64,000 bases of DNA from Clostridia bacterium UC5.1-1D10 (GTDB lineage Bacteria > Bacillota > Clostridia > Lachnospirales > Anaerotignaceae), in NCBI GenBank assembly GCA_001304995.1, contig BBZU01000009.1, forward strand, positions 1-64,000, given 5' to 3'. Both the position numbers and the translations under genes were made by a program. The notes below the pieces were generated by a model, which saw only the letters and a program-made list of their open reading frames with translations, was not told the origin of the DNA and did not search any database. Of this stretch, positions 23,227 to 32,984 are shown piece after piece; the stretch's first letter is position 1; every line of letters starts with the position of its first letter.

Positions 23227-26200
23227 TTATTTCCTTTCGTCTGTTTCATTGAGATTTTCCCAGAAGTCCTCTTTGCCGATTTTTTCAGATTGCGGTAATA
23301 AGGACGGTCTTTGTATTCATAGCGGCAGATGGAAGAAAATACGCAGTAATCACAAGGTGTGCTGTTCTGTTTGCGATACGGGGCAGGGGTGATGACGCCT
23401 GCTTTCATGCTTTCGCCAATGGCAGCGGCACGGTTTGCCGTAAATGCCATAAGGGCGTTATATTCTTCTTCCGTAGCCAGCAGGGAAGATGCTGTGGGCG
23501 TTCCTTTTTTGGTATATTTCAGTGGGATGATGTCCGAAGAACCCAGCCGCATACCGCCGCTGACAGGGTCAATAAAGACTTCATCCATGGCTTTGATGAC
23601 CGTTTCGTTTTCCAGCACCAGACCGGACATCTGCATTTTGCTGTAAAGCATGGTTTCCAGTTCTTCGGTAGATAATTCTTCTGTTACAGACAATGTGGGG
23701 TCTGTGATGCGGAAATAGAATACACCGCCGGGGCGGTAGGATTCCGTTCCATGGTTTTTCAGATAAGCGTCCAAATATAATAACAGCTGCAATTGCAGGC
23801 CGTAATAAATGTCCTGGAAATCAAAGGCTTTTGTGCCGGATTTATAGTCGATGATTTTCACGAATTTATTGCCTTCCGCATCCAGTAGGTCTACGCGGTC
23901 GATTTTCCCTCGCAGAATTAGCTTGCTGCCGTCAGCCATGCCAATGACGATGGGCGGCAATGCTTCATGGGGGCCAAAGCCCACTTCATAGCCAGCAGGC
24001 TCAAACATACCGCTCTGGATATGGCGCACCAATGTCCAACCGGCACGTCTGGAAATTCGCTTCAGTCGTTTGATGAGGTACCGATTGGCGGCAGAATTCA
24101 GCAGGATTTCATTACCCAGATGGGGAGCTGCTTCGTCCACAGCGGCATCCATGCGGCGTTCTGTTTCTTCCTGTGTTAAGGTTTGCCAGGAAATGCCGTC
24201 TTTTTTCAGTGTGGCTGCAAACTGCTCTAATACTTGATGGAACAGATTCCCTAAATCAGGCGTACGCAGCTGGTACAACTGCCTAGGTCTTGCTTTCAGT
24301 CCATATTCCGCAAAATAAGCGAAGGGGCAGGCGGCAAACCGTTCCAGACGGGATACGCTGGAAAGAATGTTTTTGCCGTAAAGGCTTTTGGCAGTTTTTG
24401 GGGAAAGTTTTTGCCGTCTGTCATGAACGGAAAATCCCTGTCGCAGGAGAGAAAGCCGCTGCTGCCATTGGGGTGTGGTGGCAAAATAACTGTAAATATC
24501 CTGCCACATGGGTTCCATGGGGGATTCTTCCACGTGTTTGCGCATCTGTGCCCCTAACTGGTGGAAACATCCGCCTGGAGTCAGAGCAGAAAGGGGGAGA
24601 ACGTCGTCCCGTTCTTCTGTCAATGTGGGATACATCTTCCCAATGCGGGCAATGAGAGAAGAGGGGAACAATGCTTTCCCTTCTGTGTCCCCGTTGGCGT
24701 AGGTGAGATACAGGGCATGAGAAGGCTTTGTCAATCCTCTGTAAATGAGGAACTGTTCTTCAAATAATTTCCGTTTGCCATCAGGGGCAAGCTCCATACC
24801 TGCCGCTGTCAGGGCTTCTCGTTCTGTTTCTGTGAAAATGCCTGTGTTTTCCGCAGGTGCGGGCAAAATGCCGTCATTGACGCCCAAAACTAGCAAGGCT
24901 TTGATGTCCGGCAGACGGCTTCGTTCAATATCCCCCACTAGCAAGCTGTCAGCGTCGGCGGAATGAGCCCCATGGAGCTTTCTTCCAGCCCGGCAGACAA
25001 AATACGGGCAAAGGTATCCAGTGACATAGGCGCGTCCCCCAGGATTTCCACAGCTTTTTGCAGCACATCCATGAGGATTTGCCAGATTTGCCGATGTTCC
25101 TCGGCTTTGGCGGCATTGCCTTTGGCAGCGGCTGCTTCGGAAAGAGCTGTCAGTTTTTGGGCAATGCCCAAGGTGTCCAGTTGAACAACAAGGGCCGTTA
25201 CCCAATCCCGTAAAGGGAGATTTTTCTTCCGTTTCAGGGCAAGGAGGGGAGCAAATGGCGTCATGACCTGTACGCGGAGGTCATTGAGATACGCCTGTTC
25301 TGCTTCCTGTCCCGGCTGAAAGCCGTATGTCCAGACGTCTTTTTTCCATTTATAACCTTTGATGCCGTATGCCAGAACATAGTTTTCCAGAATATCCATG
25401 TCCTCCTGTGCCATGGGGGTCAGACCTGTTTTCAGATAAGAGAAAACGGCTTCATAGCGGAAGTCATAGACACACATTCCAGCAGGCTATTCACCAGCAA
25501 AATGAGGGGGTGAGAGGAAATGTCACGACGGCTGTCCACAAAACAGGGGATGCCGGCTTCTGACAGGATGCCTTTCAGCCCTTTTTCGTAAGCGGACATG
25601 GCATTGGTAACGATGGCAATGTCACGATAACGCAAGCCCTTTTCCCGTACCAGAGAAAGAATTTGTCCTGCGGCGTATGTCATTTCCGATTCCCTTGTGG
25701 CGCAGGAGCAGATATGGATGCCCTCATGGTCGGGAGATTTTTTATAATAACCATAAAAATAGTTTTGTTCCAAAAAGGCAAGGGCAGGTGTTTGTGCCCG
25801 AGGGTTTTCTTTGAAAAAGACAGGGAATTCCATGGCAATGCCCATTTCTTCTGCCAGAGAGACCAGTTTTTGTTTTGTCAGATGTGGTTCAAAAAATGGC
25901 GCGGCAGGAGGCAGACTGGAAGCGAAATAGCTGTGTTCGTCCATGGGCAGTGTGATGCTGACCCGTTTGCATAGACGGAGCAGCTGGGCAATGACGCCGT
26001 ATTCCTGTGGTGTGAAGCCGTAAAAGCCATCCAGCCAGATTTCTGTATCTCCGAAAGCGGCAGAGGAAGCCAGTTTTTCTTCTAACAGGGAAAGGGTTGT
26101 GTCCCCAGTCAGATAAGTCTGAGAGAGGAATTCCTCATAGCGGCGGTAGATGCTTGCCATATCCCGACATTTGTCCTGTACGCTGTGGGACAGTCCTTCC

Positions 26201-26631
26201 AGATTGGACATGGTTTCCAGCTGTTCCGGTGTGACACGGTAGCGGAAAAATTCTGTGATGGTCTTTCCCAGACGGCTCACGAATCCGTTTTTGTCCATCA
26301 TATGACAGAAATAAGGCAGGTCATCCCGCTGTTCCAGGAGAATTTTCTGCAATGCCATCTGTTTGCCCACATCCCCCAGTATCACGGCTCTGTTCAGTCC
26401 GTTTTTGGCAAAAAACTGGTGTGCCAGTCTGCCGAAGCTGAGGACTTCCGCTGTCAGGATGCCTTTGCGCTCTGTTCGTGCTGTCAGGTCGCGTTCCGCC
26501 TGAGAGGTGTACTGCTCCGGCACCAGAAAAATCTGCCGTCCTTTGTGGGTGGATTGGGCAGTGATGATCTCCTTCATACAGTATTCGGTTTTTCCGGTGC
26601 CTGCGGCACCAATGAGAAAACGTAATGCCAT
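23227..26631 (-). CDS. addB: Helicase-exonuclease AddAB subunit AddB (three frame breaks)
   Basis: AddB is the nuclease and Chi-recognition partner in AddAB double-strand break processing. The N-terminal ATP-site-like motif is GAAGTGKTEY. The C-terminal RecB-like nuclease shows RGKIDRVDLLD and VKIIDYKSGTK, and the four 4Fe-4S cysteines are in AACPFAYFAEYG and TPCDYCVFSSICRYE. Three single-base losses split the frame: near 25468-25472 (ECV/YDFRYEAVF), near 24945-24958 (IPPTL/DSLLVGDI), and in the run 23280-23285 (NLKK/IGKEDFWENL). Restored, the protein has about 1135 residues, normal for AddB. GGAGGG before 26631 sets the start. Unusually, addA is not the next gene; an acetyltransferase is. 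Confidence 0.9.
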
Positions 26632-26763
26632 GTCTGTCCCTCCTTCATTAGTTACATGATACAAAAGGGCAGTATTTTTTGCAAGGACAAGTTCCCGGCA
26701 GGTATATCGGCAGACCTTTTTTCATAAGGTAAGATAACGATATGTTTGGAGGGAGAAAAGAGG

Positions 26764-27183
26764 GTGCGGCATACAAGATTTGTAGTGGTAAAAATGCGTG
26801 AGCTTTTGAAAACAGCCCTGTTTGCGGTGCTGGGCGTCATCATTCTGGTGGGGCTCATTACCTTTTTCCTGCGTATGGGAGATGGCAAATCCGCAGGGCT
26901 TTACCGGGACGGCACTTATGAGGCGGAACTGCCTCTAGGACAGGGCACCGCTTCCGTTTCTGTGGAAATTCGGGATGGACGCATCGCCGATGTGACAGTG
27001 ACCGATGATGCGGAAACAGTGTCCGTCATGTATCCCATGGTGGAGGATGCTGCGGAAGAAGTAGCACAGCAGGTGGTACAGAACCAGTCTGTGGAAAATA
27101 TCACCGTGGCGGATACCCATACATATTCCGCACAGGCGGTGCTGGACGCGGTGAGTGCCTGTCTGGAAGACGCGGAAAAATGA
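26764..27183 (+). CDS. Membrane-anchored FMN-binding-domain-like protein
   Basis: The 139-residue product has an N-terminal membrane helix (about 13-37, LLKTALFAVLGVIILVG) and an outer domain resembling FMN_bind: DGTYEAELPLGQGTASVSVEIRDGRIADVTV followed by ALDAV-like YSAQAVLDAVSACL. The usual SGAT-type flavin attachment motif before that last helix is replaced by ADTHTYS, so covalent FMN binding is doubtful. GTG 26764 is chosen because GGAGGGAG ends eight bases before it. A divergent arrangement with addB suggests its own promoter in 26640-26745. Function unknown. Confidence 0.65.
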   Translation: MRHTRFVVVKMRELLKTALFAVLGVIILVGLITFFLRMGDGKSAGLYRDGTYEAELPLGQGTASVSVEIRDGRIADVTVTDDAETVSVMYPMVEDAAEEVAQQVVQNQSVENITVADTHTYSAQAVLDAVSACLEDAEK

Positions 27184-27192
27184 AGAAATGGG

Positions 27193-27226
27193 AAAGAAGA
27201 TGCCTGTTTTGGGTATCTTCTTTTTT
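27193..27226 (+). terminator. Terminator after the FMN-binding-like gene
   Basis: Stem AAAGAAGATGCC/GGGTATCTTCTTT with G-U pairs and a short loop, then T-rich sequence. Confidence 0.8.
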
Positions 27227-27395
27227 GCTTTGAGAAAAAATAAACAAAATCTTAATATTTGATTGTTCTTTTTTGGTAGATAGGATGGCTTTCCGATGGT
27301 ATAATAAAAAATAAGTTGACACGAGAAAAGATGTCTTCTTGGTGTGGACTTTTTCTGTTTCGACAGTTTTGCGGAAAAACGAAGGAGGAGTATGT

Positions 27396-28925
27396 ATGAG
27401 AAGAAAGTTAGCGGCAGTATTGTGTACTCTGCTGTGTCTGACTGCTTTTACAGGGTGTTCCGCTGATGAAGTGGGCTACCTGCAAATGAGCGCGGACATA
27501 TTCAAAGGCATGGAAGTCAGTGAAACAACAGGGGAAGCTGATATTACACTGGACTTTGATGCCATGAAAACATTTGCGGCAGACGTAATGCTGGCAAGCG
27601 GTATGACACAGGAAGATGTGGACGCTGCCATGGCTGGTATGACAGATTTTGACGGCAAAAAGAATGTGAAGCTGAATTATACCATGCTGATGAATATGGA
27701 TGATATGTCCTTTATGTTTGATGTGGACGCCAAATATAAAAATCAGGAATATTCTTTCGGCAGATGGTATTACGGCACAAAAGACGGCGTATATGTTTCC
27801 ACAGAAACCGTATGGAGCGCATACCGTCTGATGCAGAATATGACAGAAGATACAGATAGCTATTTCTTCAGCGATGCGTTCGCTCAGGAATGGAAATCTA
27901 TGCTGGATCGTGACCAGTATATCTGTGTTCTGGATATGAAAGAAGATTTGGGTCTGACCCAGGAAGAACTGGATGCTCTGATCCCCAGCGGCTATGACAG
28001 CGTTTATGAAGCAGCCATCAACATGTATAAAGATGGTTTCAGTGGCTTCAGCACAGGCATGGTGACAAGAATCCAGAACGGCTATCAGGTAGAAGCTACT
28101 GGTACAGAAGTAGGTCGGATGCTGGTTTCTCTGCTGGACTACATGGCACAGAATCCTGAACCTGTTATCAATGCACTGGAAGAATACCTGAAAGTGACTA
28201 TGCAGGCAAGCGGCGCAACAGAAGCGGAAATTGCTGATCTGACAAGCTCCATGCAGGCAGCAAGAGAAGATGTGGAAGCATTCAGCACAGTACTGGCTGA
28301 TGTAAAAGACGCAGTGGAAACAGGTATGAAGAATGAAACTGTTGCAGCACTGCTGAATGGTTTCCATTACACAAGCGAATTTACAAAAGTAAATGACAGA
28401 TACTATGGCAGTGAAAACTATCAGATGGCATACAAAGGCAGCACCATGTGCGCAATCACTTCCTCCATGCGTATGGAAGAAGCCAGAGGCTCCGTGGTAT
28501 TCCCTTCCATCAGTGTAAGACCTGATGCCATCACAACAGAACTGGAAACACTGACAGATAAATACAATCCTGTAACAGGTGTCAGCGCAACATGGTACTA
28601 TGACGAACCTACCGCATTCCTGACAGAAGAACGTGCAGAACCCGTTTACTGGGGCGGCAGCGTTTCTCCTATCGTAGAATATGTGGTACAGGACGGCAGA
28701 ATTTACCTGCCTCTGCGCAGCATCTGCGATATGCTGGGTGAAACTGTAACATGGGATCAGGCAACAAAGACAGCCTCTGTTGTACAGGGCGAAACTGTCA
28801 TCCCTATGGATGGTATTCTGGTTGACAGCACATCCTACATTGGTGTACGCGGCTTTGAAGCACTGGGCTATCAGGTAACTTACACCAATACAGATGGACA
28901 GCATGTAGCAACCATCGTAAAATAA
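27396..28925 (+). CDS. Lipoprotein with C-terminal stalk (copper amine oxidase N-like) domain
   Basis: The 509-residue product has a lipoprotein signal ending LTAFTGC, with Cys as first mature residue, so it sits on the outer face of the membrane. A long central region (about 30-420) resembles repeat-poor lipoproteins of Clostridia without named domain. The C-terminal 80 residues form a stalk domain (RIYLPLRSICDMLGETVTW and VDSTSYIGVRGFEALG), the same module as in the protein at 459-1952. GGAGGAG precedes ATG 27396; a longer in-frame start at 27339 has no ribosome site. A TATAAT at 27300-27305 is the likely -10 box. Function unknown. Confidence 0.8.
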   Translation: MRRKLAAVLCTLLCLTAFTGCSADEVGYLQMSADIFKGMEVSETTGEADITLDFDAMKTFAADVMLASGMTQEDVDAAMAGMTDFDGKKNVKLNYTMLMNMDDMSFMFDVDAKYKNQEYSFGRWYYGTKDGVYVSTETVWSAYRLMQNMTEDTDSYFFSDAFAQEWKSMLDRDQYICVLDMKEDLGLTQEELDALIPSGYDSVYEAAINMYKDGFSGFSTGMVTRIQNGYQVEATGTEVGRMLVSLLDYMAQNPEPVINALEEYLKVTMQASGATEAEIADLTSSMQAAREDVEAFSTVLADVKDAVETGMKNETVAALLNGFHYTSEFTKVNDRYYGSENYQMAYKGSTMCAITSSMRMEEARGSVVFPSISVRPDAITTELETLTDKYNPVTGVSATWYYDEPTAFLTEERAEPVYWGGSVSPIVEYVVQDGRIYLPLRSICDMLGETVTWDQATKTASVVQGETVIPMDGILVDSTSYIGVRGFEALGYQVTYTNTDGQHVATIVK

Positions 28926-28983
28926 GAAATCCGCAATTTTGAGATGAATGTTTGATTGAAAAGAAACAGAAAAAGCAAAATAA

Positions 28984-29023
28984 AAAACAGAGTGTCCTCT
29001 GCAAAGAGGATGCTCTGTTTTTT
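28984..29023. terminator. Bidirectional terminator between lipoprotein and PHP genes
   Basis: Stem AAAACAGAGTGTCCTCT/AGAGGATGCTCTGTTTT (28984-29000/29005-29021) with a GCAA loop and T runs on both strands. Confidence 0.85.
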
Positions 29024-29034
29024 GTCAGAGAGAA

Positions 29035-29889
29035 TTAGCGGCAGCGGGTGCGCAAGTCTTCCCAGTAAGTGTAGGGAATCTGCAAATTGCCCATACCTTT
29101 GCCCAGTCGGATGTCAGGTTTATTTTCTCCATGGAAGTCACTGCCGCCGGAGGGAAGCAGACCCAAAGTGCGGGCGATTTTTTCCACGGCTTTTGTCTGG
29201 GCTGGCGTATAGGTGGAGTAGCGGCATTCGATGCCGTCCAGACCAAAGGGAATCAATTCTTTGCAGAGAGTTTCCACTTGAGTCATGTCCAAGTCGTATA
29301 GGGTAGGATGCGCCAAAACAGCAGCACCGCCGGCGTTTTTGATGGCTTCGATGCAGCCTTTTGGTGTGAGGAACTGCCGCTCCACATAGCCGGGGCAGCC
29401 GGGAGAGAGATATTTGGAAAAGGCTTCTTTTCGGTCTTTGATGAGTTTCTTTTCCAACAGCACATTGGCAAAGTGGGCACGGGTGATGATTTCGCCGCCA
29501 GCGTTTTGGGCAACTTCTTCCAGAGAAACAGGCAGACCGATGGCGGTAAGCTGTTTTGCCATGCGTTCGTTTCTGTCGTCGCGGCTTTGGCGGATTTTCT
29601 CCAATTTTTCCAGCAGCATGGGGTCATGACGGTCAAAGCCAAGACCAACGATGTGGATTTCCGGGCGGTGAAAGCCTTCATAAAGGGCAGCAAACTCAAT
29701 GCCGCAGATGGTTTCCATGCCGTGTTTTTCCCCTGCTTCCAGAAACAGTTCCAGCCCGTCTATGGTATCGTGGTCGGTGAGGGCAATGGCGGAAAGACCC
29801 TGCTTTTTGGCAAGAATCACCAGACCTTCTGGAGAAAACGTGCCGTCAGAGCAGTAAGAATGGGTATGTAAATCAATGGTTTTACACAT
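29035..29889 (-). CDS. PHP domain phosphoesterase (TrpH/RNase AM-like)
   Basis: The 284-residue product carries the PHP metal-binding motifs: DLHTHSYCSDGTF at the N-terminus, ALTDHDTIDGL, GIEFAA, VLAHPTLYD, and GGSDFHGEN near the C-terminus. This is the family of E. coli TrpH (YciV), shown to be a 5'-3' exoribonuclease and nucleoside 3',5'-bisphosphate phosphatase. It probably removes short RNA ends or pAp in the cytosol. ATG 29889 is preferred to GTG 29898 because AAGGAAG lies about nine bases before it. Confidence 0.88.
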   Translation of the reverse strand: MCKTIDLHTHSYCSDGTFSPEGLVILAKKQGLSAIALTDHDTIDGLELFLEAGEKHGMETICGIEFAALYEGFHRPEIHIVGLGFDRHDPMLLEKLEKIRQSRDDRNERMAKQLTAIGLPVSLEEVAQNAGGEIITRAHFANVLLEKKLIKDRKEAFSKYLSPGCPGYVERQFLTPKGCIEAIKNAGGAAVLAHPTLYDLDMTQVETLCKELIPFGLDGIECRYSTYTPAQTKAVEKIARTLGLLPSGGSDFHGENKPDIRLGKGMGNLQIPYTYWEDLRTRCR

Positions 29890-29977
29890 AGTTATCACTT
29901 CCTTTTGTATCAGTATATCATAAGCGGCGGGAAAGTCCCATAAAATAAATCAGATATAGAAAAAGGAGTGAAAACCA

Positions 29978-30394
29978 TTGAAGTTTTGCAGAAAGGAAAA
30001 ACAGGACTGCTGTCAGGCAGAAACAGGAGGGAATAAAGGCCTGTGTCTCTTGAAAGGAATGGCAGTGGCGTTGGCGGTAAGCTGCATCTTTTTCATTGCC
30101 TATGGCATTGTGCTGACTTACACGGCTCTTGCAGAAAGCACAATTCCCATTGTTGCTTTGTGCTGTACGGCATTATCCGCAGGCATTGCCGGCTTTGACT
30201 GGGCGAAATGCATCAAACGCCGCGGGCTCATTTGGGGGCTTTTGGCAGGGCTGGTATACGGACTTTTGCTGTGGGCGATTACCAGTTTTGGCAGCGGAGA
30301 TTTTGCTCTGCACACCACTTTTTGGCGGATGATGGCAGTGGCTTTGGCAGGGGGAGCCGCCGGCGGTTTGCTGGGTATACACAAAATTTCTTGA
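29978..30394 (+). CDS. TIGR04086 family membrane protein
   Basis: The 138-residue product has four predicted membrane helices (about 25-50, 56-70, 84-102, 112-134), with GMAVALAVSCIFFIAYGIVLTY and GLIWGLLAGLVYGLLLW, after a cysteine-bearing N-terminal tail (KQDCCQAE). This layout is that of the TIGR04086 family, often encoded near yajC/secD in Clostridia, and secD indeed follows. The start is TTG 29978 behind AAAAAGGAGTG. Function unknown; a link to protein export is inference from position. Confidence 0.75.
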   Translation: MKFCRKEKQDCCQAETGGNKGLCLLKGMAVALAVSCIFFIAYGIVLTYTALAESTIPIVALCCTALSAGIAGFDWAKCIKRRGLIWGLLAGLVYGLLLWAITSFGSGDFALHTTFWRMMAVALAGGAAGGLLGIHKIS

Positions 30395-30422
30395 AAAATA
30401 CATCATTTCCTGCCATTTCATC

Positions 30423-30514
30423 TTTGCATCTCTTTTATTTTGTGCTATACTATCAAAATAATAAAAAGGAAGAACGGTTTTTCTTTTTTCAGGGGCGAAT
30501 AAAGGAAGAACCGT
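30423..30514 (+). promoter_or_regulatory. secDF promoter and long leader hairpin
   Basis: TTTGCA (30423-30428), a 17-bp spacer and TATACT (30446-30451) form the promoter. A 14-bp stem (30474-30487/30501-30514, with two G-U pairs, core ACGGTT/AACCGT) follows in the leader. The downstream CTTTCTTTT is only moderately T-rich, so it may be an attenuator or a stabilising hairpin. Confidence 0.55.
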
Positions 30515-30573
30515 CTTTCTTTTGGAAAAAACAGTTTCGCCAGTTTTGACGGACAGAAATCAGGAGGAGAAAG

Positions 30574-31812
30574 ATGAAAGCAAGAGGAAGATTCATGCTG
30601 TTGATCATGCTTGTCATCGCGGCGGCTTTGAGCTTTGTTTCCTACCAGGGGATCGGGGAAGGGAAAATTCTCAGCGCCGGAAACATCAAGCAGGGCCTTG
30701 ACTTGAGCGGTGGTGTGTACATCGTTTATGAAGCAGACAAGGAAGATGTCACAGCAGAAGAAATGCAGGCGGCTGTTTCTTTGATCCAGGGGCGTATGGA
30801 CTGGAACGGTTGGACAGAAGCGGAAGTTGCCCAGGAAGGCACAAATCGTATCCGTGTGGATATTCCCGGTGTGGAAAACGCGGAAGAAGCCATTCGAGAG
30901 ATTGGACAAACTGCTCAGTTGTCCTTTGTGGATGAAACAGGAAAAGTATTGCTGACAGGTGATATGGTAGCTGACGCAACCAAACAGGTAGGCGCTATCC
31001 AAAAGGGCGGCAATGCGCAGCCTTATGTTGCTTTGAAATTCAACGATGAAGGCAAACAGCTTTTCGCAGAAGCGACAGCGGCAAATATCGGCAAACCCAT
31101 TTATATTGTGATGGACGGCGAAGTGATCAGCGCACCTATGGTGCAGTCTGCCATTACCACAGGGGAAGCATCCATCACAGGTAATTTCACCGGGGAATCT
31201 GCGGAAGAACTGGCATCCCTCATTCGTGCCGGCTCTCTGCCTTTTAACCTGAATGTCATCCAGATGAAGAATGTAGGTGCTAGACTGGGTGCGGACGCAC
31301 TGGCAACAGGCGTGAAAGCAGGTGCCATCGGTTTGGCTCTGGTATTGATCTTTATGCTGGTGGTTTATAAAGTACTGGGCTTTGCGGCAGACCTTGCGCT
31401 GATTATTTATGTAGGTCTGGAATTGATCTTGCTCAATGCCTTTAACATTACGCTGACACTGCCAGGTATTGCGGGTATCATCCTTTCCGTAGGTATGGCG
31501 GTAGACGCCAATGTCGTTATCTTTGAACGTCTGAAAGAAGAACTGATACAGGGCAAAACACTTCGTGTTGCCATCAAAAACGGGTTCTCCCGTGCGCTGC
31601 CTGCTATTCTGGACGGCAACGTAACAACACTCATTGCAGCAGTGGTGCTGTTCTTCCTTGGCTCCGGTACGGTCAAAGGCTTTGCGACCACACTGATCAT
31701 GGGTATCATCATTTCCATGTTCACAGCCCTGGTGGTAACAAGACTGATCGTAAACGGCTTGATGCAGGGCGGATGCAGCAACCCGAAGTATTATGGCATG
31801 CGCAGTAAGTAA
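30574..31812 (+). CDS. secD: Protein translocase subunit SecD
   Basis: The 412-residue product has the N-terminal membrane helix, the signature QGLDLSGGVYIVYE (about 39-52), a compact periplasmic-side P1 domain, then PFNLNVIQMKNVGARLGADAL and five C-terminal helices with AGIILSVGMAVDANVVIFERLKEEL, the conserved motif of RND-type export factors. With SecF it uses the proton motive force to help protein export through SecYEG. It lacks long insertions and is shorter than E. coli SecD (615), as usual in Clostridia. secF follows after 13 bp. Confidence 0.95.
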   Translation: MKARGRFMLLIMLVIAAALSFVSYQGIGEGKILSAGNIKQGLDLSGGVYIVYEADKEDVTAEEMQAAVSLIQGRMDWNGWTEAEVAQEGTNRIRVDIPGVENAEEAIREIGQTAQLSFVDETGKVLLTGDMVADATKQVGAIQKGGNAQPYVALKFNDEGKQLFAEATAANIGKPIYIVMDGEVISAPMVQSAITTGEASITGNFTGESAEELASLIRAGSLPFNLNVIQMKNVGARLGADALATGVKAGAIGLALVLIFMLVVYKVLGFAADLALIIYVGLELILLNAFNITLTLPGIAGIILSVGMAVDANVVIFERLKEELIQGKTLRVAIKNGFSRALPAILDGNVTTLIAAVVLFFLGSGTVKGFATTLIMGIIISMFTALVVTRLIVNGLMQGGCSNPKYYGMRSK

Positions 31813-31825
31813 GGAGGCGGAGCAG

Positions 31826-32700
31826 ATGAAAATTGTAGAAAACAGAAAAAAATTCTTCGCCGCTTCTTTGATTGTCATCATCATTGGTTTTGCGGCAATG
31901 ATCTTCAATGCTCAGGCAGGCAGAGGCGCTTTCCAGTATGACGTTGAGTTTACCGGCGGTACCTCTTTTGACCTGGATCTGGGTCAGGAATATAAACAGG
32001 AAGATCTGCAGAAAATCATCACAGATGTAACGGGACAGGATAGTCCACAGATTCAGCAGGTTATTGGTACAAACGAAGTAACTGTAAAAATTCAGTCCAT
32101 TGACAGTGCAACAAGAGAAACACTGACCAATGCCATTTTGGAAGCGTATCCCAACGCAGTATGGGGGAAGTCAATGACGTCAGCGGTACTGTCAGCCACG
32201 AAATGCAGACAGCAGCCATCAAAGCAACACTCATTGCGGCAGTGGCAATGCTGCTGTATATTTCCCTGCGGTTCCACGATTTCCGCGCCGGCGGCAGTGC
32301 TATCATTGCGCTGCTTCACGACGTACTCATCGTTCTGACAGCTTATGCGGTGTTCCGTATCCCGGTCAACAACACATTCATTGTCGTTCTGTTGACCATT
32401 CTGGGGTACTCCATCAACGCGACCATCGTTATTTTTGACCGTATCCGTGAAAACAAGAGCGCATTCCATGCAAACCAGACAGCGGAAAAAATCAACAAGA
32501 GCATCAGTCAGACACTGGCACGTTCCATCAATACATCCCTGACTACATTCCTCACCGTTGGGGCTATTTATGTATTGGGTGTGCCTGCGCTGAAAGAATT
32601 TGCGCTGCCTATGATGATTGGTATTCTGGCAGGGGCATATTCTTCCGTTTGCATTTCCGGTTCCGTTTGGTATGTATTGCTGCCTCAGCACGAGAAATAA
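31826..32700 (+). CDS. secF: Protein translocase subunit SecF (frame break)
   Basis: SecF partners SecD. EFTGGTSFDLDLGQ lies near the N-terminus and the membrane part has LLTILGYSINATIVIFDRIRENK, the SecF signature, and TSLTTFLTVGAIYVLG. The frame breaks near 32156-32163 (EAYPNA/MGEVNDVSGTVSHEM), where one base is missing; restored length is 291 residues, normal for the family. Since secF is normally kept intact, I read this as a sequence error. The start at 31826 follows AAGGAGGCGG; an in-frame start at 31793 lies inside secD. Confidence 0.9.
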
Positions 32701-32709
32701 TCGGAAAAC

Positions 32710-32838
32710 AAAAAGATTGTATTTGACCGTTTTCTAAAGAAAACAATCATTGTAAAAATTTGATAGCTGGAATTCTTTATGCTTTAAGGATTCCAGCTAT
32801 ATTGTTTTCTTATGAAGCGGTTAGGATACAGTCTTTTT
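32710..32838 (+). repeat. Nested palindromic element, family B, copy 2 (short form)
   Basis: Nearly the whole segment folds as one long imperfect hairpin: left arm 32710-32747, right arm 32801-32838, both including an AAGAAAACAAT/ATTGTTTTCTT core. An inner 15-bp hairpin ATAGCTGGAATTCTT/AAGGATTCCAGCTAT (32763-32777/32786-32800) sits between. It matches the second half of the copies at 1988-2189 and 35823-36033 but lacks their CCCCTTAAG hairpin. It lies right after secF and may act as its terminator. Confidence 0.7.
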
Positions 32839-32894
32839 CTTTGGATATAAAGGCGCAAAAGACAAGGTCGGTGCTTTTTTTAGCGTAATCTGTC

Positions 32895-32923
32895 TTGTAA
32901 TTGCAGGGGGAAGATGTTAAGAT
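32895..32923 (+). promoter_or_regulatory. Promoter of trkAH
   Basis: TTGTAA (32895-32900), a 17-bp spacer and TAAGAT (32918-32923), about 60 bp before trkA. Confidence 0.5.
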
Positions 32924-32984
32924 AGTGGCAAATGTATGAAAACACAGGAAACTTTGCGCAGGGCGCAGAGCAAGGGAGGATACT

